From the NCBI GenBank assembly GCA_021780625.1, contig JAJXYI010000560.1, positions 1 to 7,153 of the forward strand: a stretch of DNA of 7,153 nt, read 5' to 3'. The stretch is from a bacterium. GTDB taxonomy: Bacteria > Verrucomicrobiota > Verrucomicrobiae > Opitutales > Opitutaceae. Positions 1 to 7,068 of this stretch are shown one piece after another; the stretch's first letter is position 1, and every line of letters starts with the position of its first letter. The position numbers and the translations under genes are program-made. The notes under the pieces are model-generated. The model searched no databases and was not told the DNA's origin. It worked only from the letters and a program-made list of their open reading frames with translations.

Positions 1-200
1 TGGGACAGGGTCCATGGGACGCGTTCTGCACAACACCCCATCCGCGCAGGAGTGCAAGCCCGTCCGCCGCTTTGGGAACCGTTGAACACTGGCGGGGAAA
101 CCGTATCCAAATTCACCGATGCGACAAAAATCAGCCGATCGGTATCGACTCCCCGCCCGTCGGCTCCTTTGATGCGGAAAATTGGCGAACACCCGTGCGG
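1..200. other. Upstream region without a certain gene
   Basis: I cannot assign a gene here. All three forward frames are open from the left edge for at least 80 bases. The frame starting at base 2 runs to a TGA at 83-85 and has G or C at 21 of 27 third positions, as expected of coding DNA in this genome, so it could be the last 27 codons of an upstream plus-strand gene. The frame starting at base 1 runs to a TGA at 202-204, which would give an ATGA overlap with the next gene's ATG at 201, but its third positions are only about 60% G/C. Bases 85-200 are richer in A/T than the genes and probably hold the leader of the secretin-like gene. A weak promoter-like pair, TTGAAC (82-87) and TATCCA (104-109), is too poor to call. 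Confidence 0.35.
133..168 (+). terminator. Possible weak terminator or attenuator hairpin
   Basis: AGCCGA (133-138) pairs with TCGGCT (160-165). After a single bulged T at 139, CGG (140-142) pairs with CCG (157-159), giving a stem of nine pairs with a 14-base loop. Only a short CCTTT follows, so it is not a classic intrinsic terminator. It could end transcription of an upstream gene or sit in the leader of the secretin-like gene. Confidence 0.2.
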
Positions 201-1865
201 ATGAGCCTCGGCAAAGCGATAAAACCCATGCGATTGCGACTGACCTGTCTGGCGGCGGCCGCAGTGCTTGGCGCGATGGCGTCCCGGGAGTTGCAGGCGC
301 GGGAACGCAAACCCGATGCGACTTACGTGAAGATCCGCCTGATGTCGGAGGCGCTCGAGGCGCGCGACACGGGCGATTTCCAGGTCGCGCTGACGAAGCT
401 GGCCGACCTCGCTCGTCTGGCGCCGAACGATCCGCAGATCACGAGGCTGATCCAATCGGTCGAAAGGCTCCAGCAGGCTGCCTTGCACCCGACGCCTCCG
501 CCTCCGCCGCCGGCTCCGATCGGCGATTCGGGATTGCCGGCCGCACCGGCGCCGACGGCGACCCCGCAGCCGGCCCCGACGCCCGATCTCCTGTCAACGC
601 CCGCGCTGCCGGCCATCTCGGATCTCGCGACCCCGTCGCAGCCCGCCGCGCCGTCGCGGCTCTGGCGCGCCACCGACGCTGATGCGGCGCAGCTGGCCGC
701 GGACGAGACTGCGCGGCTGAACGAGGACATGGTGCGCGTCGAACGCCGTCTCGCGCATGCGCGAGACCTGATCGCCGAGGACCGTCATCGCGAGGCCCTG
801 AAGGAGCTGCGCCAGATCGAGTCCGTCCTTCCCTCCAATCCTCTGACCGAGCCGCTCCGGCAGAAGATCAGTGCCGCACTGGTCGACGTGGAGCATCGTC
901 TGCGGGTGGCGGCGATATCAGTCGACGATATTCCCCCGGTGCTTTCGATCCAGTATGGCGGCGCCGCTTCGACCGAAGCCGCGAGGCCGGCGGACGCGTA
1001 TTCACCTCCCTTGGACATTGAGCTGGAGCTGCTCGAGGTGCCGAATGCGGTCGTCGATGATGTGCGTGCGGCGTGGGCGGGACTCGCACAGCGTGCGCGT
1101 GAACGCAGGGGCCGAATTCTCCTGGATCGCAACGGCAGGCCTGAATACCAGCGTCCGGGGCGCACGCTGTTGAGTTCCGACCAGGTTCGGATCTACAAGG
1201 CCATCGTCGCCGGCAGCTCGAAGGAGTCCGCGGCGTTCGCACCGGTTTCAACGGGCGCGATGGGGTTCTCCGCCAACTTCGATCCCGACCTGCTGGTCCG
1301 CACCCTGGCTGCCATGAAGGGGTGCCGGCTGCTCGCGTCGCCACGCCTGTCCGTCGAGGCAGGCGAGCCCACGACGCTCACGTTGAAGACGCAGGCCTCC
1401 CGGTCGGATGCCGCGGTTGACGCGGACGCGCGGTCGGGACGCGACACGCTGCTCCCGCAATGGAAGGTTGTGCTGACGCCGACTGTGGGCGCCGACGCCA
1501 GGGTCGATGGGTTGCGCTTCGACCTGCAGGCCTCAAGCTACCAGGGGATCGTGTCGCAATCGCCTCGCGAGACCCGCACGGAGCAGGGGAGGCGGACCGA
1601 TGCGCAGGGACCGGCGGCGGAGACCATTTTCGGCGGCGCCCGGTCGGCGGGAGTCGCGCGGCTTCAGGCGGGGGAGACGCTAGTGCTGGTCGGCATGCCG
1701 CAGGGCTTCTGGGCAGGCAGTGCGTTCGATGTGCGCAGTCCGCTCGACCGGGTTCCGTTGCTGGGGCGGTGGCACCGCGCGGTCGCCCTGTGGAACCGGG
1801 ATCGGGACATGGTGCTCATCGTCAGAATCCTTCCGGCCCGTCATCCAATTCCGCCCAAGGCCTGA
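201..1865 (+). CDS. Exported secretin-like protein (type II/III secretion superfamily)
   Basis: Numbering assumes the ATG at 201 (554 aa). Residues 1-33 look like a signal peptide: basic n-region, hydrophobic TCLAAAAVLGAMA, likely cleavage after LQA. Residues 52-93 form a TPR-like helical pair, 97-150 a Pro/Ala-rich linker, and 167-237 a second charged helical segment. From about 272 the protein follows the plan of a secretin C-domain: a strand IELELLEVPN, then FDPDLLVRTLAAMKG leading to LLASPRLSVEAGEP (360-390), WKVVLTPTV (421-429), LQAGETLVLVGMPQ (488-501), RVPLLGRW (517-524) and a hydrophobic last strand, DMVLIVRILP (536-545). Secretins form outer-membrane pores for secretion or type IV pili. 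No N0/N1 secretin repeats are evident, and the usual Gly-Gly after the 'GET' strand is VGM, so pore formation is uncertain. No secretion or pilus genes are visible nearby. No Shine-Dalgarno decides the start; ATG 228 would leave a shorter signal peptide, and a TTG at 72 is less likely because the DNA before 200 lacks coding bias. Confidence 0.72.
   Translation: MSLGKAIKPMRLRLTCLAAAAVLGAMASRELQARERKPDATYVKIRLMSEALEARDTGDFQVALTKLADLARLAPNDPQITRLIQSVERLQQAALHPTPPPPPPAPIGDSGLPAAPAPTATPQPAPTPDLLSTPALPAISDLATPSQPAAPSRLWRATDADAAQLAADETARLNEDMVRVERRLAHARDLIAEDRHREALKELRQIESVLPSNPLTEPLRQKISAALVDVEHRLRVAAISVDDIPPVLSIQYGGAASTEAARPADAYSPPLDIELELLEVPNAVVDDVRAAWAGLAQRARERRGRILLDRNGRPEYQRPGRTLLSSDQVRIYKAIVAGSSKESAAFAPVSTGAMGFSANFDPDLLVRTLAAMKGCRLLASPRLSVEAGEPTTLTLKTQASRSDAAVDADARSGRDTLLPQWKVVLTPTVGADARVDGLRFDLQASSYQGIVSQSPRETRTEQGRRTDAQGPAAETIFGGARSAGVARLQAGETLVLVGMPQGFWAGSAFDVRSPLDRVPLLGRWHRAVALWNRDRDMVLIVRILPARHPIPPKA
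486..647 (+). other. Pro/Ala/Thr-rich low-complexity linker segment
   Basis: This part of the secretin-like gene encodes a run of six prolines followed by Pro-Ala-Thr repeats, ending near PSQPAAPS. It is almost certainly a flexible periplasmic linker between the N-terminal TPR-like part and the second helical segment. Such linkers vary in length between relatives, and the DNA is repetitive and GC-rich. Confidence 0.75.
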
Positions 1866-1870
1866 GCCTT
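1857..1870. terminator. Short inverted repeat at the convergent gene junction
   Basis: AAGGC (1857-1861), loop CTGA, GCCTT (1866-1870) is a perfect 5-bp stem with a 4-base loop. It spans the secretin-like gene's stop (TGA 1863-1865) and touches the last base of the menA stop on the other strand. It is the only dyad in this 4-bp convergent gap. There is no U-tract on either side, so any role as a two-way terminator is weak inference. Confidence 0.2.
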
Positions 1871-2769
1871 CAGCGGATGACCAGGTAGGCGGCCAGCATG
1901 ACGGCGTAGGTGGCGACATAGAGCCCGCTCTGGGCGAGCACGCCGATCAGCTGCCGTGGTGCGGCCGTCGGCACGAGGCGGCGGCACAGGCTCCAGGCCC
2001 AGGCCGCGAGAAGGACGAAGGGAGCTAGCAGCAGGGGCTGTAGCGCATAGCCGTCCGCGACCAGGAGGAACGGAACGGCAAGGGCGAGGATGTGGGCGGC
2101 AGCAAACTGGGCTTTCGCGAAGCCCCGGCCAAACCGCACGACCGTCGTCCGCTTGCCGGCGGCGCGATCGGTGTCGGCATCGCGATAGTTGTTCGCGACG
2201 AGGATGTTCGCTGCGAGCAGCCCGACCGCGGTGGAGACGAGGATCGAATCGGTGCCCACGTGGGCATTTTGCACGTAGACCGTCGCGCAGACGGCGACGG
2301 GGCCGAAGAAGATGAAGACGAAGACGTCGCCGAGGCCGTAGTAACCGAGGGGATACGGGCCGCCCGTGTAGAGCACCGCCGAGAGCAGGGCGGCGACGCC
2401 CACGACCAGGAGGGGGATTCCGCCATAGGGAAGCAGTCCGAGGCCCACCACAAAGGCGGCGGCGCAGGTGAGCCAGGTGGCCCTCAGCATTGCGGCGGGC
2501 GAGACGAGTCCGGCGGCCACCGCGCGCCGCGGCCCGACCCGCGCCGCCGTGTCCGCGCCCTTCACGAAATCGTAGTAGTCGTTGGCGAAGTTCGCGGCGA
2601 TCTGGGCGAGCACCGCGAATCCCAGGCAGAGGGCGAGCGGCAGCGGTCGCAGCGCGCCGTCGCGGCGCGCCAGGGCGGCACCCGCCACCACGGGCGCAAA
2701 GGAGACCGGCAGGGTCCGGGGACGGGTGGCGGCGAGCCAGGTGCGGAACGGGGAGGGAGCTTCGGACAT
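1870..2769 (-). CDS. menA: 1,4-dihydroxy-2-naphthoate polyprenyltransferase (MenA)
   Basis: This integral inner-membrane UbiA-family enzyme attaches a polyprenyl chain to 1,4-dihydroxy-2-naphthoate with loss of CO2, giving demethylmenaquinone. The 299-aa protein is of normal family length and looks intact. RPRTLPVSFAPVVAG (16-30) is the typical MenA opening. The first Asp-rich motif is NDYYDFVKGAD (63-73) and the second NNYRDADTDRAAGKRT (193-208); these bind the Mg-diphosphate of the prenyl donor. The loop YTGGPYPLGYYGLGD (134-148) is characteristic of MenA rather than UbiA. The rest is a series of hydrophobic helices, about eight or nine. The ATG lies 5 bp after the stop of the membrane-protein gene with no clear Shine-Dalgarno, so translation is probably coupled. 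The gene ends 4 bp from the convergent secretin-like gene. Prenyl chain length cannot be read from the sequence. MenG, the next step, is encoded about 3.6 kb upstream on the same strand. Confidence 0.95.
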   Translation of the reverse strand: MSEAPSPFRTWLAATRPRTLPVSFAPVVAGAALARRDGALRPLPLALCLGFAVLAQIAANFANDYYDFVKGADTAARVGPRRAVAAGLVSPAAMLRATWLTCAAAFVVGLGLLPYGGIPLLVVGVAALLSAVLYTGGPYPLGYYGLGDVFVFIFFGPVAVCATVYVQNAHVGTDSILVSTAVGLLAANILVANNYRDADTDRAAGKRTTVVRFGRGFAKAQFAAAHILALAVPFLLVADGYALQPLLLAPFVLLAAWAWSLCRRLVPTAAPRQLIGVLAQSGLYVATYAVMLAAYLVIR

Positions 2770-2774
2770 GGCTG

Positions 2775-3404
2775 TCAGGCGCGAGCGTGGTGCTTGAGGC
2801 CCGAGAGGGGTCGGCGAAGGATGACGCTGAGGAGAATCGGCAGCGCCGCGGTGGCGAGCGGGAGCACGAACAGGTGGTCCCCCAGGCCGAAGACCGCCGA
2901 GTGGAAACCGGCCGTGCAGAGGGCCATCGCGACGAGGAAGGTCGCCGGGTTGGGAAGAAGCGGATTGAGTACCCAGGCCGCGACGAACCCGAGCGCGGCG
3001 GGCAGCACCCCGTCGATGCCGGCATTAATTCCGGCAATGAAGAACACCGGCGCGTAGAGCGACACCCGCTCTTCGATGCGGACCGTCTGGATCAGGATCG
3101 CCAAGGCCAGGATCGCGGCCTGCAGTGCGACCGCGCCGGGATTCGGGGATTGTGCGACGATGCACACCGACACGACGCAGATCGAGCCGACGCCGGCCCG
3201 GAGCAGGTCGATGTAATTGCGGACTTTCCTGAACTCCTCCCTCATGCGCAGACCGTGGTCGCCCGGCTGACGCTGCAGCCTGGGGCTTGTGGTGTCGTGT
3301 CCACGCTTCGATCTCCGGCCTACGGTGAACCCACGCCGTAGGATCTGGCGTGGGATGAGCAGGAGGGCCAGGGTCAGGAGAAGGTAGGGGATGTCGATTT
3401 TCAC
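2775..3404 (-). CDS. Small multi-pass membrane protein of unknown function
   Basis: I do not recognise a named family. From the GTG at 3404 the product is 209 aa. It has one N-terminal hydrophobic helix (about 5-19, IPYLLLTLALLLI), then a basic linker (22-62, many Arg/Lys), then a membrane block with helices at about 68-84, 91-107, 115-127 plus 131-146, 153-174 and 177-196. The sequence EEFRKVRNYIDLLRAG (56-71) just before the block looks like a conserved amphipathic entry segment. The frame stays open upstream to 3623, but that stretch overlaps the acylphosphatase gene and is Arg/Pro/Ser-rich shadow sequence. An internal ATG at 3245 would remove the first helix; neither start has a good Shine-Dalgarno. 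The GTG is favoured because it keeps the hydrophobic N-terminus. Its position 5 bp before menA suggests co-expression with the quinone prenyltransferase, but no function follows from that alone. Confidence 0.75.
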   Translation of the reverse strand: MKIDIPYLLLTLALLLIPRQILRRGFTVGRRSKRGHDTTSPRLQRQPGDHGLRMREEFRKVRNYIDLLRAGVGSICVVSVCIVAQSPNPGAVALQAAILALAILIQTVRIEERVSLYAPVFFIAGINAGIDGVLPAALGFVAAWVLNPLLPNPATFLVAMALCTAGFHSAVFGLGDHLFVLPLATAALPILLSVILRRPLSGLKHHARA

Positions 3405-3491
3405 TCGGGGGATGGGATTGGGACGGACAGTGAAAGGGAACGGCGCGGCCTGGTGTGTCAGCCTGCGGCGCGGACCTCGGGCGGGCGGGGC

Positions 3492-3519
3492 GCGGGCTTC
3501 ATCGGATGGTGAAGCCCGC
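3492..3519 (-). promoter_or_regulatory. Strong hairpin over the acylphosphatase stop codon
   Basis: On the minus strand GCGGGCTTCA (3519-3510) pairs perfectly with TGAAGCCCGC (3501-3492). This is a 10-bp GC-rich stem with an 8-base loop in which a further G-U and C-G pair are possible. The acylphosphatase TGA (3501-3499) lies inside the second arm. No U-tract follows on the minus strand (GCCCCGCCCG), so it is not a canonical intrinsic terminator. It could act as a weak or Rho-assisted terminator, or as an mRNA stabiliser separating kinase-rpoN-acylphosphatase from the membrane gene and menA. The stem is seen directly; the role is inferred. Confidence 0.5.
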
Positions 3520-3797
3520 AAACTCCCGGCCGGATTTGCGGGAGCTGCGCTCGATCTTGCGGATGTAGCCGTGCATCCGGGACGAGAGTTCCTCCACGAA
3601 GGCGTCGATCTCGGCGCGCGCACCCTCCACCTCGAGCTGCACGCGACCGTCGGGAAGATTGCGCACGTATCCGGAGACTTCGTACTCGCGCGAGACCTGG
3701 AGCGTCGAGTAGCGAAAGCCGACGCCCTGCACGCGTCCCGTGAAGAAGATGAGGTCGTGGTCGACGAGGTCCATGGTCCGCGAGGTTCGACCGTGGC

Positions 3798-3801
<4 letters not shown>
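3499..3801 (-). CDS. acyP: Acylphosphatase
   Basis: A small cytosolic enzyme that hydrolyses acyl phosphates such as acetyl phosphate or carbamoyl phosphate. The 100-aa product matches the family's 90-100 aa. It carries the phosphate-binding signature GRVQGVGFRYST (22-33), with catalytic Arg30, and the second signature YVRNLPDGRVQLEVEG (45-60), with catalytic Asn48. The beta-alpha-beta pattern is complete to the C-terminal GFTIR strand. The ATG at 3801 overlaps the rpoN stop as ATGA. The purines AAGGA sit directly before it, closer than an ideal Shine-Dalgarno, so coupling to rpoN translation is likely. An in-frame ATG at 3774 (MDLVDHDL) is the alternative and would trim nine residues outside the domain. 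Why it travels with sigma-54 is not evident; acyl-phosphate turnover could touch acetyl-phosphate-dependent signalling, which is speculation. Confidence 0.93.
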
Positions 3802-5272
<1,471 letters not shown>

Positions 5273-5276
<4 letters not shown>

Positions 5277-6253
5277 GCAGTGAGCCTCCCGGGTGCGAAA
5301 GTCTCGTCGTCGCCATGGGGGGCCTTGGCGATCAGGTTCCTGAGGTACTGCCCGAGCTTCTCATTCGTCGGGCCGTAGCCATCACTGTATAGGTACATCT
5401 CGAGATCGGTCATCATCTCTGCGGCGCTCTGGTAGCGCCTGGCGCGATCGCGGGTGAGGGCACGCTGAAGAATCGCCTCAAGGCGGACCCCAACCTCGGG
5501 TCTCAACGCAGAAAACCGTGGGATCTCCATTGCAAGTATATTGCGTCGCGATTCCTCGCGTGTGGCGCCACGGAATACGTTTCGTCCAAGGAGGAGCTCG
5601 GAGAGCACGATCCCAAGGGCAAACAGGTCGGCCCGTGCGTCGGTGACCGACCGGCTCGCCTGCTCGGGTGACAGGTATTCGTCCTTCCCCGCGATGACCT
5701 TGCCTTCCTCGTTGTACATGAGGTCCAGGGCCTTCGCGATGCCGAAGTCGGTCAGTTTTACGTCACCCTCGAGCGCAATCATCACGTTTCTCGGTCCGAT
5801 GTCGCGATGCACGATGCCCAGGGCGCGGCCATCGAGGCCCAGTTTCTGGTGGGCGTAGGCGAGACCACGCGCGATTCGGGAGACGATGAACGCCGCAAGA
5901 TCGCAGGGGACCTTCCGGCCCAGGGCGACGTGGCGGTCCAGGAACTGTTCGAGATTCACCCCGCTCACCAGCTCCATCACCATGAAGTATCCGCCGTCCG
6001 ATTCTCCCAGGTGGTAGGTCTGGACGATGTTGGTGTGGATGAGGTCGGCCACGAGCCGGGCTTCGCCGATGAAATTGCGCTGAAACGCCTCGATGGAGGA
6101 GTACTCCTCTCGGATCAGCTTGATCGCCACCCGCTTCTCAAAATCACCCGCGCCGCGCTGCACGCCTTCGTACACCAATCCCATTCCTCCCTCGGCGATC
6201 TTCCGGGTTAACTCGTAGGAGATGATGTTAGAAAGTGACTTTGTTGCGGCCAC
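5273..6253 (-). CDS. Hanks-type (eukaryotic-like) serine/threonine protein kinase, soluble
   Basis: A 326-aa protein made up almost wholly of one kinase domain. The Gly-rich loop is [11 protein letters not shown] (20-30), the ATP-anchoring lysine is K45 in RVAIKLI, and the alpha-C glutamate is probably E64 in [15 protein letters not shown]. The catalytic loop is HRDIGPRN (149-156) with D151 and N156, DFG is at 169-171, the APE equivalent is SPE at 195-197, and DLFALG is at 209-214. The core catalytic residues are present, so activity is expected. Two residues depart from the Ser/Thr-kinase pattern: the lysine two after HRD's Asp is Gly153, and the P+1-loop threonine (usual GT-x-x-Y) is Lys190 in GKDEYLSPE. 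There is no transmembrane helix, PASTA domain or other sensor; the last 35 residues are a short tail. The start is a GTG; it is the only usable start after the in-frame stop at 6328-6326 that keeps the Gly loop, and it has no Shine-Dalgarno. The gene overlaps rpoN by 4 bp, making sigma-54 or its activators plausible substrates, by inference only. Confidence 0.93.
5285..5290 (-). promoter_or_regulatory. Shine-Dalgarno of rpoN inside the kinase gene
   Basis: On the minus strand GGGAGG lies 8 bases before the rpoN ATG, within the last codons of the kinase gene. It is the best ribosome-binding site in the window. It means rpoN can be initiated independently, in addition to re-initiation at the ATGA overlap. 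Confidence 0.7.
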
Positions 6254-6369
6254 GGCATTAAAATTGCTGCAGCAGTCGGTCGATGCAAGCGCGGAGATGT
6301 CCCGCGGGGGTGGTAGAAGGGATTCTCACGCACCGCCAGGAGGTATTCAGAATCCGGATTCAGATGCGC
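6254..6369 (-). promoter_or_regulatory. Gap between menG and kinase with repeated GGATTC motifs
   Basis: This 116-bp gap is the most likely place for the promoter of the kinase-rpoN operon. GGATTC or its complement occurs three times in 42 bp (6320-6325, 6350-6355, 6356-6361); the last two form the 12-bp palindrome GAATCCGGATTC. The outer copies also form the inverted repeat GGATTCT (6320-6326) / AGAATCC (6349-6355), and ATTCAGA is repeated directly at 6345-6351 and 6358-6364. Just before the kinase GTG, the minus strand reads TTTAAT (6262-6257), 5 of 6 matches to a -10 box, but the nearest -35-like TTGCAT (6288-6283) is 20 bases away. The -10 lies 3 bases from the start codon, so its use would imply a leaderless message. 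No intrinsic terminator for menG is seen. Confidence 0.4.
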
Positions 6370-7068
6370 TCAGGCTACAGCCTCGTGGAGTGCGACGATG
6401 CCCAGGGAGAGGGCCTTGGCGGACACCGAAGAGAAGCCGGCGGCGGCGATTTCGCGGGCGAGCTCGGCGCGTCCCGGGAAGCTCTCGATCGTGCGGTTGA
6501 GGTAATCGTAGGCGGCCTTGTCGCCGGTGATGAGCGCCGCGAACCGGGGCAGGATGTGCCGCAGGTAGAAGAGGTACGCGGGGCGGAACCAGGCGTGGGG
6601 CTGGGAGAACTCGAGCACCCACAGGCGCCCGCCCGGCCGGAGCACGCGGCGCATCTCGCGCAAAGCGACGGCACGGTCCGACATGTTGCGCAGCCCGAAC
6701 GCGATAGTGACGCCGTCCACGCAGGCATCGGACAGTGGCAGGGACATGCCGTCGCCCTGCTGAAACCGGACACGCCCGTAGCGATCGGCGTCCCTGAGGC
6801 GCTTGATCTCGGCCTGGTCAAGCATCGGCTGGCAGAAATCCATCCCGAGAATCCCGACCCGGGGGGGCAGCCCCCTCGCGAGTGCAAACGCCACGTCCCC
6901 GCTGCCGGTGGCCAGATCCAGCATTTCGGTCGGACCCGCTTTGGCGACCGCCCACACCAGCCGTTTTCTCCACCACAGGTCCAGCCCTCCGCTCAACGCG
7001 CGGTTGGCCACATCGTAGCGCCCCGCGATTCGCGAGAACATGGAGTTGACGGCCTTTGGGTCGGGCAT
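6370..7068 (-). CDS. menG: Demethylmenaquinone methyltransferase (MenG/UbiE family)
   Basis: This SAM-dependent enzyme C-methylates demethylmenaquinone to menaquinone, the last step of the pathway; UbiE homologues can also act in ubiquinone synthesis. The 232-aa protein is full length. The N-terminal signature VNSMFSRIAGRYDVANRALS (7-26) is typical. SAM motif I is LDLATGSGDVA (50-60), followed by GMDFCQPML (75-83) and QQGDGMSLPL (103-112). The UbiE signature AFGLRNM is at 123-129, and the strand LRPGGRLWVLEFSQP is at 143-157. The second family signature, around YDYLNRTIESFP (187-198), precedes the C-terminal GIVALHEA. MenA in the same window and the lack of ubiquinone-only genes favour the menaquinone role and the name menG. 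The ATG at 7068 is the first available in frame; AAAAGG is close before it, with poor spacing. It lies 116 bp upstream of the kinase on the same strand and may share its transcript. Confidence 0.93.
   Translation of the reverse strand: MPDPKAVNSMFSRIAGRYDVANRALSGGLDLWWRKRLVWAVAKAGPTEMLDLATGSGDVAFALARGLPPRVGILGMDFCQPMLDQAEIKRLRDADRYGRVRFQQGDGMSLPLSDACVDGVTIAFGLRNMSDRAVALREMRRVLRPGGRLWVLEFSQPHAWFRPAYLFYLRHILPRFAALITGDKAAYDYLNRTIESFPGRAELAREIAAAGFSSVSAKALSLGIVALHEAVA

Noticed and set aside
72..200. TTG start at 72 for the secretin-like gene
   Set aside because: It would put about 43 polar residues before the signal peptide, and that DNA shows no coding bias and no ribosome-binding site.
181..200. 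TTGGCGAACACCCGTGC as a -24/-12 site before the secretin-like gene
   Set aside because: The GG and GC are one base too far apart for sigma-54.
1841..3037. Long minus-strand open frame of 398 codons overlapping menA
   Set aside because: It is in another frame of the same strand as menA; the product is Arg/Pro/Ser-rich with no motif, while menA's frame carries both Asp-rich motifs.
2092..3057. Long plus-strand open frame of 321 codons, rich in Glu, Gly and Arg
   Set aside because: It is antisense to menA and the membrane-protein gene, both clearly coding. Its low-complexity Glu/Asp/Arg composition is what the complement of codons for hydrophobic residues gives in GC-rich DNA.
3405..3623. Extension of the membrane-protein frame upstream to 3623
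   Set aside because: It overlaps the acylphosphatase gene in a different frame and is Arg/Pro/Ser-rich. The hydrophobic N-terminus begins at the GTG at 3404.
6280..6310. GG-N10-GC spacing (minus strand GGACATCTCCGCGC) as a sigma-54 promoter of the kinase operon
   Set aside because: Only the GG, the GC and one flanking base match; the rest of the -24 and -12 elements do not fit.
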